The notes: generated by a model from the sequence alone, not told the origin. A stretch of DNA of 64,000 nucleotides from Weeksellaceae bacterium (GCA_949788275.1 OX460916.1:1302001-1366000); one strand, 5' to 3'; numbered from the stretch's first letter, positions 53,870 through 62,548 are shown. Program-made: numbers and translations.

Positions 53870-54364
53870 ATGTCTATTAAAACAAGTTTACTAAGCGAGT
53901 TAGCACAAGAAAGTGCCAGTACAAAACGTTTATTAGCAAGTGTGGCCGCAGAACACTGGGGATGGAAGCCACACGAGAAATCGATGACCCTTGGTGCTTT
54001 AAGCAAACATGTGGCCGAACTTCATGGTTGGGTACCTTCGATCTTACACGACGAAGTGTTTAATCTACAAACCGATTACACGCCTTTGGAAGTAGAAACC
54101 ACAGCGGAGCTTATAGCAGCATTGGATCGCTTTACAGCAGAAGCTAAAGCAGTGATTGAAGCAATGGACGATGAGAAATGGTCGACACTTTGGCAATTAA
54201 AAAGTGGCGAGCATGTGCTTGCTGAAATGCCCAGAGTTGCAGCCATGCGTTATATGATTAATAACCATGTGTACCACCATCGCGGTCAGCTAACCGTGTA
54301 CTTACGCTTGTTGGATATTCCAGTACCGGGCATGTATGGTCCAACGGCTGACGATCGTTCATAA
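53870..54364 (+). CDS. DinB-family protein
   Basis: 164 residues, four-helix bundle of the DinB/YfiT type. 'LSKHVAELHGWVPSIL' and 'NNHVYHHRGQLTVYLRLLDIPVPGMYGPTAD' are the family landmarks with the three metal-binding histidines. Usually a thiol-dependent transferase or of unknown function. Single gene with terminator. Confidence 0.88.
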   Translation: MSIKTSLLSELAQESASTKRLLASVAAEHWGWKPHEKSMTLGALSKHVAELHGWVPSILHDEVFNLQTDYTPLEVETTAELIAALDRFTAEAKAVIEAMDDEKWSTLWQLKSGEHVLAEMPRVAAMRYMINNHVYHHRGQLTVYLRLLDIPVPGMYGPTADDRS

Positions 54365-54381
54365 TTCACTTGATTTAGATA

Positions 54382-54418
54382 AGGCGCTGAAAAACAGAAA
54401 TTTCAGCGCTTTATTTTT
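54382..54418 (+). terminator. Terminator after the DinB-like gene
   Basis: GCGCTGAAA pairs with TTTCAGCGC, then TTTATTTTT. Confidence 0.82.
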
Positions 54419-54489
54419 AATCCGTTGCCGAGATTAGAAAAATGGTTGAAATGAAAATTTTGTTAAGTGTAATATTCTTTACATATTTG

Positions 54490-54590
54490 CCACAAATGGG
54501 GTGCCTACAAATTGTATGGCTGAGATGATACCCAAGAGTACGAAGGTATTCTGCACTTGATCCAGGTAATGCTGGCGTAAGGATTTTCAT
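54490..54590 (+). ncRNA. TPP (THI-box) riboswitch
   Basis: The conserved core is legible: GGGGTGCC (54498-54505), CTGAGATGATACCC (54520-54533) and GATCCAGGTAATGCTGGCG (54559-54577). It lies 30 bases ahead of the transporter gene. GAGATGA (54522-54528) can also pair with TCATCTC (54587-54593), which could serve as the ligand-free alternative fold; no clear terminator follows, so control of translation is possible. Confidence 0.93.
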
Positions 54591-54619
54591 CTCCTCACTC
54601 ATAACGTAAACGTTAATTC

Positions 54620-55216
54620 ATGATAGAGGAAATTTTTCAACACACCAGCTGGCAAGAATGGCTGGGTGTGATTTTTGGCATTTGCCAAGTGTTATTGGCA
54701 CGACAAAACAATCCGAACACTTATTTATTTGGCATTGGGAGTATTCTACTGTCCATGGTGGTTTTATTTACCGCGAAACTCTATGCCGAAATGGCTTTAA
54801 GCAGCTATTATTTGGTAATGAGTATCTATGGTTGGTTGTTTTGGAAGTTTGGTACGCAAAAACAAGAGGCACCTATCGCCTATTCAACCAAAAGAGATTG
54901 GGGAATTGTGGTAGGTATTGTGGTTATAGCCTTCACTATTTTTTATTATTTCTTAACCCATTTAACCGACTCTGATGTACCCATCTGGGATTCAGCCGTT
55001 AGTGCTTTTGCTTGGGCAGGCATGTGGTTAATGGCTAAGCGCCGCATAGAAAATTGGGTCTTACTAAATATTAGCAACTTATTAGCCATTCCTTTACTGT
55101 GGCATAAATCGTTGTATCTCTTCGCATTTTTAACCGCCTTTTTATTTGTAGTAGCTGTCACAGCTTTCTTTAAGTGGCGTAAAATTATTAAAAATCAGCC
55201 GTATGTTACCGAATAA
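54620..55216 (+). CDS. pnuT: PnuC-family transporter, probable thiamine importer (PnuT)
   Basis: 198 residues with about seven membrane segments. 'WLGVIFGICQVLLARQNNPNTYLFGIGS' and 'WAGMWLMAKRRIENWVLLNISNLLAIPLLWHKSLYLFAFLTAF' are PnuC-family landmarks. PnuC takes nicotinamide riboside, but the TPP riboswitch upstream points to thiamine, as in the PnuT branch described in Bacteroidetes. Overlaps the next gene by 14 bases. Confidence 0.88.
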   Translation: MIEEIFQHTSWQEWLGVIFGICQVLLARQNNPNTYLFGIGSILLSMVVLFTAKLYAEMALSSYYLVMSIYGWLFWKFGTQKQEAPIAYSTKRDWGIVVGIVVIAFTIFYYFLTHLTDSDVPIWDSAVSAFAWAGMWLMAKRRIENWVLLNISNLLAIPLLWHKSLYLFAFLTAFLFVVAVTAFFKWRKIIKNQPYVTE

Positions 55217-56207
55217 AAATCTTCTTCCGAAACCAATGGATGGTGTATTTTCAGATGATTTATTGAATGAAATTCATCATCAGAAATGGCTAAAAGTATG
55301 GGTTCCAAAATCGTTCAATGGATTAGGGGCTTCTTTTGCAGAAGGCTTAAAATTATTACACGATTTAGCCTATGTCGATGGAAGCTTGGGTTGGACTGTG
55401 ACGCTGTGTAGTGGAGCGAATTATTTTGTAGGAAACCTACCTTTTGCAACAGGGCAGCGGATTTTTAAAAACAAGCAGATTTGTTTTGGTGGAAGTGGAA
55501 TGTTGGGCGGAACGGCTGAAAAAAAAGGCGATCAATATTGCATCAATGGCTTGTGGCATTATGCTACAGGATCACCTTATCTATCTCATTTTACCCTAAA
55601 CGCAGTAATAACGGTTAATGGAGAGCCACTTCTAGACGATAATGGCGACGAACAATTTCGTTCGTTTCTACTCCCAAAGGAGGCAGTTACTTTAACTCCA
55701 TCCTGGAAAACGATGGGTCTAAAAGCCACTGCAACCCATTCTTTTTCGGTCAACAACTACATGGTTAACGCTGAAAATAGTTTTCGGTACGATATATTCT
55801 ATTTGAACGATGTTGTTTATAAAATTCCGTTTCGGGTATTTGCCGACTTAACACTTTTGGTTAATTATATTGGCATGGCGAAACATTTTTTTGTTGATGC
55901 TTCAGCCTATTTATCGACTTCATGGGTCGATGAAGCCCATGCAATACCTGAGGCCGCCTTAGAACAAGTCCTTGATTTTGCCGAAATTATTGAAAACAAA
56001 CTGAAAAACAACCTCGAAATTGATGAAGCTTTAACGGCTTCCATTCATCGGTTTGGCGAAGAAACGGTAGAAAAATTATCGCAAAGCATTATACGGCTCT
56101 ACCCCTTGCTTGGAATTAAGGCCGCTAGTGAAAATCATGGTCTCAATCAGATTTTTCAAGATTATTTTACAGCGACTCAACATCGCAATTTCCGCAAAAA
56201 GGTATAA
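55203..56207 (+). CDS. Acyl-CoA-dehydrogenase-like flavoprotein
   Basis: 334 residues. N-terminal helical domain 'WVPKSFNGLGASFAEGLKLLHDLAYVDGSLGWTVTLCSGANYFVG', central beta domain 'GGTAEKKGDQYCINGLWHYATGSPYLSHFTLNAVI' and 'WKTMGLKATATHSFSV', then a C-terminal helical bundle. This is the plan of the acyl-CoA dehydrogenase superfamily, including its flavin-dependent monooxygenase branch. No catalytic glutamate can be placed. It overlaps pnuT and so falls under the TPP riboswitch. Substrate unknown. Confidence 0.75.
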   Translation: MLPNKNLLPKPMDGVFSDDLLNEIHHQKWLKVWVPKSFNGLGASFAEGLKLLHDLAYVDGSLGWTVTLCSGANYFVGNLPFATGQRIFKNKQICFGGSGMLGGTAEKKGDQYCINGLWHYATGSPYLSHFTLNAVITVNGEPLLDDNGDEQFRSFLLPKEAVTLTPSWKTMGLKATATHSFSVNNYMVNAENSFRYDIFYLNDVVYKIPFRVFADLTLLVNYIGMAKHFFVDASAYLSTSWVDEAHAIPEAALEQVLDFAEIIENKLKNNLEIDEALTASIHRFGEETVEKLSQSIIRLYPLLGIKAASENHGLNQIFQDYFTATQHRNFRKKV

Positions 56208-56239
56208 AAGTTATGGGAGAGAAGTACTCTTAAAATAAA

Positions 56240-56266
56240 TTTGGAAACCGAAAATCGGTTTCCAAA
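56240..56266. terminator. Convergent terminator
   Basis: TTTGGAAACCG pairs with CGGTTTCCAAA across a five-base loop. Confidence 0.88.
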
Positions 56267-56282
56267 TTATACGTTGACTATA

Positions 56283-56669
56283 TTAAGGACAGTAAATTAC
56301 ATTTCCATCTTGGTCATACTCACAAGGATCTGCACCTCCTGGATTCGTACCACCTCCTGGATTAGGGATAATAGGATCGCAATGCAATAAATTTCCTTCA
56401 TGATCGTATTCGCATGGGTCAACATCTCTGTTTTGAGAATTTCCATAAACAGCTTTCGAATTTAAGACAATTGCTATACAATTTTTTGTATGCACATCGT
56501 ACTTATAAACTACCGTTTGTAATGTTTGGCCATTATTGACTACTCTTGTTTCAATGGTACCTGCCTTTGGGCAAAGTTCATTTTCTAAATTTAATTCAAC
56601 TGGTGCATTTGCAAAAGCTACGGCCATAAGACCTGCAGTGGTTACAAATGTTAAAACAATTTTCTTCAT
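56283..56669 (-). CDS. Small secreted protein with duplicated DPCEYD motif
   Basis: 128 residues from the ATG at 56669; signal peptide to about 'AFANA'. The C-terminal third has two near-identical units, 'DPCEYDHEGNLLHCDP' and 'DPCEYDQDGNVIYCP', joined by a Pro-Gly-rich linker 'IPNPGGGTNPGGA'. Each unit has two cysteines that could form a disulfide and an acidic D-x-D/E-G-N loop. Function and family not recognised. Confidence 0.72.
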   Translation of the reverse strand: MKKIVLTFVTTAGLMAVAFANAPVELNLENELCPKAGTIETRVVNNGQTLQTVVYKYDVHTKNCIAIVLNSKAVYGNSQNRDVDPCEYDHEGNLLHCDPIIPNPGGGTNPGGADPCEYDQDGNVIYCP

Positions 56670-56715
56670 AATTTGTGTTTTTATAAATATAAACAATATT
56701 TTTTATAGTTTTCTA

Positions 56716-57090
56716 TTAAATATTATTAGCAATACGCCATAATACACCCGATGGATCGAGAAAAGTAAATTCACGCATTCCCCATTCTTTATCTTCGGGT
56801 TCGGTAATCGTGTAGGGATACTCGGTGGTTATAAACAGTTGATTGGTTTTTATCCACCAATCATCGGCGTTAGCAACCAATAAATGCATTACAAAATTTT
56901 CAGCGAACTCTTTTTGATAAAAATTCTGTAGAAAAAACTTAAATCCATCGTAGGCCATTAATGCTAATTGGTCATCTCTCCAGAGCGTAGAGAAACCCAT
57001 GGCATTATAAAAGTTAAGCGATAGAGTATAATCTTTAGACGGAACAAAAGGTTTTATATCAATAATTCCTAAATCGAGTTTGTTTTTCAT
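56716..57090 (-). CDS. VOC-superfamily (glyoxalase/bleomycin-resistance-like) protein
   Basis: 124 residues. 'IIDIKPFVPSKDYTLSLNFYNAMGF' and 'MREFTFLDPSGVLWRIANNI' are the beginning and end of the bleomycin-binding-like VOC fold. No metal ligand set is clear. Cytosolic. Confidence 0.75.
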   Translation of the reverse strand: MKNKLDLGIIDIKPFVPSKDYTLSLNFYNAMGFSTLWRDDQLALMAYDGFKFFLQNFYQKEFAENFVMHLLVANADDWWIKTNQLFITTEYPYTITEPEDKEWGMREFTFLDPSGVLWRIANNI

Positions 57091-57375
57091 TTTTTGCTTC
57101 TATATATAGTAAATATATAGAAAAAATGGATGGCAAAACACGGAAGAAATCACTTACTTTTTAACATTATTGTTTTCTTTATAACCAAGTGAGAATATAT
57201 GCTCAACAGATGGAAACATACTCATTTCGTGCAAAATAAACGCAAAACAAAAGCAAGAACACAAGCCTAAGTCACTGAATAAAAGTAATTTGTAATTAAT
57301 TAAAAATGCTCTATAATACTCAATGCCAATATAAATTTTCTACAGGTTTTTATAGTTTCTACATTCGCCAAAAAA
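57091..57375. other. Intergenic stretch between divergent genes
   Basis: 285 AT-rich bases with no readable gene. Confidence 0.3.
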
Positions 57376-57969
57376 ATGAACGTTTTGGATATTTTCAAAC
57401 CCAAAGTGACAAGAAAGAAAGAAAACAAGAAAATTACGCTAGACCGATTCCTAACCATTAAATTCGGATCGAGTAAGCATTATGTAAAAAAGAAAATGCA
57501 TGAGAAAGGTGCGGTCATTCTTAGAGAAGCCGAAGATGGTTACACATTGGTTTTTAATTGTTATAATTTTGGTGGAGAGAATACCGAATTTATCATCTTC
57601 TATTTTATCCATAACAAGCTGAGTAAAGCCAGTGTTCATTTTTACTTCAGTCATTTAGAAAATGAATTATTGTTTTTATACCAACGGATTAAGGAATCTA
57701 TTAATTTTAAATATTATACATCGACTAAAATTTTTGATACGGATCAAACCTCCTATCCATTAAATGATGGTAAAATGTTTACAGCAATTAAGAATAAAAG
57801 ATCGCGGTTTAATACATTTTGGACCTTTAAAAATCACCGAACCAATGCTGAAGATTATATTCAACTCACTATCGACGAATCACCAGCTGTTATCTTAACC
57901 TATGAAAATACCCAACTTCAAGTTGAGTACGTCAAAGAGCGAACGCTAAATAATTTTCAAGATTTTTAA
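57376..57969 (+). CDS. Hypothetical protein
   Basis: 197 residues, no signal peptide. A basic N-terminus ('KPKVTRKKENKKITLDRFL') precedes alternating beta strands such as 'YTLVFNCYNFGGENTEFIIFYFIHNKLSKASVHFYF'. I recognise no family. The gene stands alone between an unknown upstream region and a repeat copy. Confidence 0.65.
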   Translation: MNVLDIFKPKVTRKKENKKITLDRFLTIKFGSSKHYVKKKMHEKGAVILREAEDGYTLVFNCYNFGGENTEFIIFYFIHNKLSKASVHFYFSHLENELLFLYQRIKESINFKYYTSTKIFDTDQTSYPLNDGKMFTAIKNKRSRFNTFWTFKNHRTNAEDYIQLTIDESPAVILTYENTQLQVEYVKERTLNNFQDF

Positions 57970-58032
57970 GGCAAGTGCAGGTGTTAGTTAGGACTTGATA
58001 CCGCGTGAAATAACTAAACAGAATAGATGATT

Positions 58033-58141
58033 TGGGCGGCCGCTACGCGCCAGGCTATACACTATATCTTTGCTGCAACAACATCTCGGTTTGTTGAAGT
58101 TGAAGATGGCAGCAAAGGATGCCGCTCCTATCCTTGCCGCA
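58033..58141 (+). repeat. Interspersed repeat, subfamily A, copy 5
   Basis: Left GGGCGGCCGCTACGCGCC, arms TATCTTTGCTGC and GGCAGCAAAGGATGCCGCT, right ATCCTTGCCGCA. Confidence 0.88.
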
Positions 58142-58331
58142 ATAAAGAATTTAATCGAAAAATAATGGTTAACAAAATTCAGATAGGTAATTATTGACCA
58201 ACTCCCCCCACGCTTGGAAGAATTTTTAACTCAATTAAAAGCCATAAGAACATGATATTTCTAATTAAAACCTGATTAAGAGGTATTTAAAATTAGATGT
58301 AGATGTTTTTTAACAAAAAAGAGGTAAAAAG
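58142..58331. other. Intergenic stretch before the tRNA
   Basis: AT-rich; no gene recognised. Confidence 0.3.
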
Positions 58332-58362
58332 TTTTAAAAATAGAATTTAGCCGTTATATTTG
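58332..58362 (+). promoter_or_regulatory. Promoter of tRNA-Arg
   Basis: TTTT (58332-58335), 19 bases, TATATTTG (58355-58362), with the tRNA beginning 11 bases later. Confidence 0.65.
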
Positions 58363-58372
58363 CCCCAGTTTT

Positions 58373-58446
58373 GGCCTCGTAGTTCAATTGAATAGAATAT
58401 CAGATTTCGGCTCTGAGGGTTGGGGGTTTGAATCCCTCCGAGGTCA
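58373..58446 (+). tRNA. tRNA-Arg (anticodon TCG)
   Basis: 74 bases fold as a cloverleaf: acceptor GGCCTCG with CGAGGTC (one G-U), D-stem GTTC/GAAT, anticodon stem TCAGA/TCTGA with loop TTTCGGC giving TCG at 58407-58409, T-stem GGGGG/CCCTC with loop TTTGAAT, discriminator A. No CCA is encoded. It would read CGN arginine codons. Confidence 0.92.
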
Positions 58447-58535
58447 CTTTTTCTTCACAAAGCACACCATTCCTACTTATTTTCCTTTTTTTATATGAAA
58501 AGCAACCGTATTCCCCATTTTATTTTGGATTGCGC

Positions 58536-58565
58536 TTTTATAAATCATAAAAAATTGTAATTTTG
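58536..58565 (+). promoter_or_regulatory. Promoter of fabG
   Basis: TTTT (58536-58539), 18 bases, TAATTTTG (58558-58565), 23 bases before the ATG. Confidence 0.55.
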
Positions 58566-58588
58566 ACCATTCACAAATAATCATTGAC

Positions 58589-59332
58589 ATGAATTTATTA
58601 CAAGGTAAAACCGCCATTGTAACAGGTGCTACAAGAGGAATCGGACGTAGTATTGCCGAAGTATTTGTTAAAAATGGGGCGAATGTCGCATTTACATATG
58701 CTTCTTCTGTAGAGAAAGCAAATGCTTTAGAAGAGGAATTAAGCGCTTACGGTAAAGTAAAAGGCTATCAATCAGACGCCTCAGACTATGCGGCTGCTCA
58801 AAAATTAGTTGAAGACGTCTTAGCCGAATTCGGTCGTATCGATATTGTTATCAATAATGCTGGAATCACAAAAGACAACTTGTTAATGCGAATGTCATCA
58901 GAAGATTTCGAAAACGTTATTCAAGTCAACTTAAACTCGGCGTTTAACTTAACCAAGGCTGTTATTAAACCCATGATGAAACAACGTTCAGGTTCTATCG
59001 TGAATATGTCGTCTATCGTAGGAATCAAAGGAAATGCTGGCCAAGCCAATTATGCTGCTTCTAAAGCAGGGCTTATAGGTTTTTCTAAATCGGTTGCCTT
59101 AGAACTTGGTTCACGTAACATTCGTTGTAACGCGATTGCACCAGGATTCATTGAAACAGAAATGACCGAAGTTCTAGACCAAAAAGTGGTAGAAGAATGG
59201 AGAAACGGAATTCCATTAAAACGCGGTGGAAAACCAGAAGATGTAGCCAATGCTTGTTTATATCTAGCTTCAGACTTATCGAGTTATGTTACAGGACAAG
59301 TACTTAGTGTAGACGGAGGTTTACATACCTAA
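58589..59332 (+). CDS. fabG: 3-oxoacyl-[acyl-carrier-protein] reductase
   Basis: 247 residues, short-chain dehydrogenase. 'AIVTGATRGIGRSIA' binds NADPH, 'INNAGIT' is the NNAG motif, catalytic Tyr155 and Lys159 in 'NYAASKAG' and Ser in 'NMSSIVG'; 'GFIETEMTE' and C-terminal 'YVTGQVLSVDGGLHT' are typical of FabG. Reduces the 3-keto group in fatty-acid elongation. Single gene. Confidence 0.95.
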   Translation: MNLLQGKTAIVTGATRGIGRSIAEVFVKNGANVAFTYASSVEKANALEEELSAYGKVKGYQSDASDYAAAQKLVEDVLAEFGRIDIVINNAGITKDNLLMRMSSEDFENVIQVNLNSAFNLTKAVIKPMMKQRSGSIVNMSSIVGIKGNAGQANYAASKAGLIGFSKSVALELGSRNIRCNAIAPGFIETEMTEVLDQKVVEEWRNGIPLKRGGKPEDVANACLYLASDLSSYVTGQVLSVDGGLHT

Positions 59333-59351
59333 GAAAGCTTAACAATATATC

Positions 59352-59400
59352 TTTTAAAAGGTTTTGATTTAGTAAATTTGCTCATCAAAACCTTTTTTTA
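59352..59400 (+). terminator. Terminator after fabG
   Basis: AAAAGGTTTTGA pairs with TCAAAACCTTTT, then T7. Confidence 0.85.
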
Positions 59401-59417
59401 TTTAAAAGCTCATCACC

Positions 59418-61094
59418 TTGAACAAGATATCCGATAAACTCAATGTCCAATTATTAGCCGAAACGTTAAAAGCCTTTCAAATTGATCATTTAGTGCTCTC
59501 GCCTGGTTCGCGAAACGGCGCATTAACCATGCAATTTGTAAACGATCCTTACTTTACCACGTATAGCGTCGTTGACGAACGCTCTGCCGCATTTGTTGCA
59601 CTAGGTATTGCTCAACAAAAACAACAACCTGTTGTAATATGTTGCACATCTGGTTCAGCTATCGCTAACTACTACCCTGCCATTACCGAAGCCTTCTACC
59701 AGAACATTCCCATTGTAGTTATTTCAGCCGATCGCCCAGAGCATTTAGTCGATAATTTCGATGGGCAAACGATACGTCAAAAAGATTTTCTTAAACAGCA
59801 TACGGTTCATAGCGTTCAATTATCAGAACAAGACGATACAGAAACATTGACCAAAAATATGCTTCTAATCAAATATGCCCTCATAGATTGTTTGCATAAA
59901 CAAGGTCCCATTCATATCAATATACCGTTCTCAGAGCCGCTCTACGGTTCAGTCGAAGAATCAGCTATTGCTATCGATACCATAACTATTCCAGCGAAAG
60001 AAGCAGAAGAAATAGACTACTTGCACTTCACCAAACAATGGAATATAGCCAACAAAAAATTAGTTCTGGTGGGTATGCATCACGAAGAAGATGCCTTTAA
60101 CAGAGCTATGGCGCAATTGGCACAAGACCATTCGGTTGTCGTTTTACACGAAGTCACTTCTAACATTCACCACCCACGCTATATCAATAAAATAGATCAA
60201 TCCATTTTTCCTTTAACGGAAAAGGATTTGGCCGAACTTAAACCTGATATTCTATTAACCATCGGGCAAAATGTGGTGTCTAAAAAAATAAAAGCCTTTT
60301 TGCGCAATCATCCACCTTTACAACATTGGCATTTAGATGAACACTGGTTTCCTGATACCTTCCAATGCTTAACCGAGAAGATTAACGCCAATACCGTTCA
60401 GTTTTTAGAACAATTCACCAGTTGGATCAACCCCAAAGACTCCACTTACTACCACCAATGGAACACCATTCGTCTAGCCAATGAAACCAAACACAACAGC
60501 TATCTAGCGGCTGTTCCTTTTAGCGATTTAAAAGCTTTTGAGCATATTGTTAACACCTATCCCGAAAATTGGATGGTCCACTATGGAAATTCATCCGTCA
60601 TCCGTTACGGACTCTTATTCGACCATCAAGTAAACAACCCTGTCTATTGCAACAGAGGAACCAGCGGAATAGACGGAATTACCTCTACCGCCGTAGGGGC
60701 TTGTTTAGGGAAAGGACAAAATACGGTTGTTGTGACTGGCGATATTAGTTTCTTTTACGATTCCAATGCCCTTTGGAATGCCCATATGCCCTCTAATTTC
60801 AGAATCATTCTTATCAACAATGGCGGTGGAAATATCTTTAAATTTATTCCTGGCCCTTCAGATACGGGCGTTGTCGACGAGTATTTCGAAACTCAACATA
60901 CGCTAACGGCAGAACACTTAGCCAAAATGTTTCATTTCAGCTACCAAGTTGCAACTAACGAAAATGAATTAACGGCGGCATTAACCACCTTTTACAATCT
61001 GTCTTCACAACCAAAAATTCTCGAAATCAATACACGATTAGTAGAAAATGCTGAATTCTTAAAAAACTATTTTAATTCGCTCCGTTTATCGTAA
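59418..61094 (+). CDS. menD: 2-succinyl-5-enolpyruvyl-6-hydroxy-3-cyclohexene-1-carboxylate synthase (TTG start)
   Basis: 558 residues, ThDP-dependent enzyme of menaquinone synthesis that joins 2-oxoglutarate to isochorismate. 'VLSPGSRNGALT' and 'SVVDERSAAFVALGIA' are MenD signatures, 'CTSGSAIANYYPAITEAFYQ' the PYR-domain glutamate region, and 'GDISFFYDSNALW...ILINNGGGNIF' the ThDP-Mg site. The start is a TTG at 59418, directly before 'NKISDKLNVQLLAE'; no nearby ATG is in frame. Confidence 0.94.
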   Translation: MNKISDKLNVQLLAETLKAFQIDHLVLSPGSRNGALTMQFVNDPYFTTYSVVDERSAAFVALGIAQQKQQPVVICCTSGSAIANYYPAITEAFYQNIPIVVISADRPEHLVDNFDGQTIRQKDFLKQHTVHSVQLSEQDDTETLTKNMLLIKYALIDCLHKQGPIHINIPFSEPLYGSVEESAIAIDTITIPAKEAEEIDYLHFTKQWNIANKKLVLVGMHHEEDAFNRAMAQLAQDHSVVVLHEVTSNIHHPRYINKIDQSIFPLTEKDLAELKPDILLTIGQNVVSKKIKAFLRNHPPLQHWHLDEHWFPDTFQCLTEKINANTVQFLEQFTSWINPKDSTYYHQWNTIRLANETKHNSYLAAVPFSDLKAFEHIVNTYPENWMVHYGNSSVIRYGLLFDHQVNNPVYCNRGTSGIDGITSTAVGACLGKGQNTVVVTGDISFFYDSNALWNAHMPSNFRIILINNGGGNIFKFIPGPSDTGVVDEYFETQHTLTAEHLAKMFHFSYQVATNENELTAALTTFYNLSSQPKILEINTRLVENAEFLKNYFNSLRLS

Positions 61095-61105
61095 ATTCCT
61101 ATAGA

Positions 61106-61136
61106 AAGAGCCGAATTAAACGATTCGGCTTTTTTA
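61106..61136 (+). terminator. Terminator after menD
   Basis: AGCCGAAT (61109-61116) pairs with ATTCGGCT (61123-61130), then T6. Confidence 0.85.
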
Positions 61137-61166
61137 GAAGGATATAGATTTGTATATCTCATGGCC

Positions 61167-61817
61167 CTACTTCACCTCTATTTCGTCGCCCAAAAACTTA
61201 GGTTCTACGCCCAATAAATCGTCAGTAAAGACCTTTACACGTGCAAAATACTCACGGAGATTGGTTTTAAAACCAGCCTTTTTATTCACATCTTGCGCGT
61301 TAAATCCATAAGCATTAATCCCATTGTTACGCGCTATAAAAACGGCCCGTTCATTGTGAAATTGTTGAGAGATAATAATATACTCTTGCTGCCCAAATAC
61401 TTTTTGGGCCCGAATCATGGAGTCAAAGGTTCTAAAGCCCGCATGATCCAAGTAAATTACATTTAACGGAATATCAGCTTTTAACAACGCTTTCATCATT
61501 TCCTCTGGTTCATTGTACTCTTCCCGGCCATTATCGCCACTTAAAATAAAAAAAGAAATTTTCCCCGCATCATATAAAGCTTTCGCTGCTTCTATACGGT
61601 AAGTAAAATAAGGATTTGCCATCCCATTCGCTAACAAAGGCGATGTACCCAAAACAACCCCCACTTTCATGGTCGGTAAAGCCGTAACATCCGAAGAAAT
61701 ATAGGGTTGGGTATCTTTTTCTATCCTGTAGTTCGCATAATAAGAAAAGGCGACCAACAAAACAAAGCCAAGCGCTATACTATAGCGTATTGTCCGTTTA
61801 TTGAAGGAAAATTTCAT
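61167..61817 (-). CDS. SanA/YdcF-like DUF218 membrane protein
   Basis: 216 residues with one N-terminal membrane span ('YSIALGFVLLVAFSYYANY'). DUF218 motifs: 'VGVVLGTSPLLANGMANPYFTYRIEAAKALYDAGKISFFILSGDNG', 'EEMMKALLKADIPLNVIYLDHAGFRTFDSM' and 'YIIISQQFHNERAVFIA'. Related to SanA of E. coli, linked to envelope barrier function. Periplasmic side. Confidence 0.88.
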   Translation of the reverse strand: MKFSFNKRTIRYSIALGFVLLVAFSYYANYRIEKDTQPYISSDVTALPTMKVGVVLGTSPLLANGMANPYFTYRIEAAKALYDAGKISFFILSGDNGREEYNEPEEMMKALLKADIPLNVIYLDHAGFRTFDSMIRAQKVFGQQEYIIISQQFHNERAVFIARNNGINAYGFNAQDVNKKAGFKTNLREYFARVKVFTDDLLGVEPKFLGDEIEVK

Positions 61818-62121
61818 GGTGGTAGTTTTAGGTGTTTAAACCAACAATTTAGGGGAAAAAAATGAAATTTAACCTATCCCTAAAAAGAATAAATCCAGTT
61901 TGGTTGAAACGATTGTAACCACTAATAAATTCAAAAAAATGAAGGCAATTAAAAGAATCAAATACAACAACATAGGATAGTTTAACAAATAAAGCATTCA
62001 ATAATTACGGAAACCCGTAATTAACTACCTCCTTATTGCGTTAAATTTGTTACTATAACAAGCATATAGCCTTGATTTGAGACTTTTGGCTTTATAACCG
62101 TTAAGAACAACTGTTCGATTT
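61818..62121. other. Intergenic stretch
   Basis: AT-rich with only a 13-codon ATG frame near 61938, too short to support. Nothing else recognised. Confidence 0.3.
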
Positions 62122-62152
62122 AAAAGCGCCTTTAAAAGCGCTTTTAAATTTT
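62122..62152. terminator. Stem-loop next to repeat copy 9
   Basis: AAAAGCGC pairs with GCGCTTTT around eight bases, then an AT-rich tail. Confidence 0.45.
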
Positions 62153-62153
62153 T

Positions 62154-62247
62154 AGGGCGTTCCCTTCGGGCGGGCTTTCCGCACTCGCTTTTCAGTTTCG
62201 TTTCACTCCACCAAAAAGCTCAAACAAATGCTGCAATCCCTAACGCA
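62154..62247 (+). repeat. Interspersed repeat, subfamily B, copy 9
   Basis: Left GGGCGTTCCC, then CGGGCTTTCCGCACTCGC, AAAAGCTCAAACAAATGCTG, right CAATCCCTAACGCA. The shortest copy; it lacks the left cargo palindrome of copies 7 and 8. Confidence 0.82.
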
Positions 62248-62548
62248 GACTCAGGCTGATAAAAGAAACAATTACAATTTGACAATGAATTAAAAGATAG
62301 ATATCGAATTGATAGATCAAAAATCATTCAACCAAACAAACGCAAAACAAAACCATTTAGAAAATATAAAGTCCTATTAAATTAATCTTAAATTCATGTT
62401 AGTTTATAAATTATCCACACAAAAATCGTAATATTTATGTACATTAGAAAGACTAAAACTTACGCTTACGACCAACGTATAAATAAGCAAAAAGAATTAT
62501 TGTCTATTAAAGCGTATACTTAAATCACTAAACTCACAACTCATTTAT
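62248..62548. other. Intergenic stretch before the DUF4240 gene
   Basis: 301 AT-rich bases; promoter expected, no gene seen. Confidence 0.3.

Noticed and set aside
61938-61979. 13-codon lysine-rich frame as a leader peptide
   Set aside because: No terminator or related gene follows, and the length gives no statistical support.
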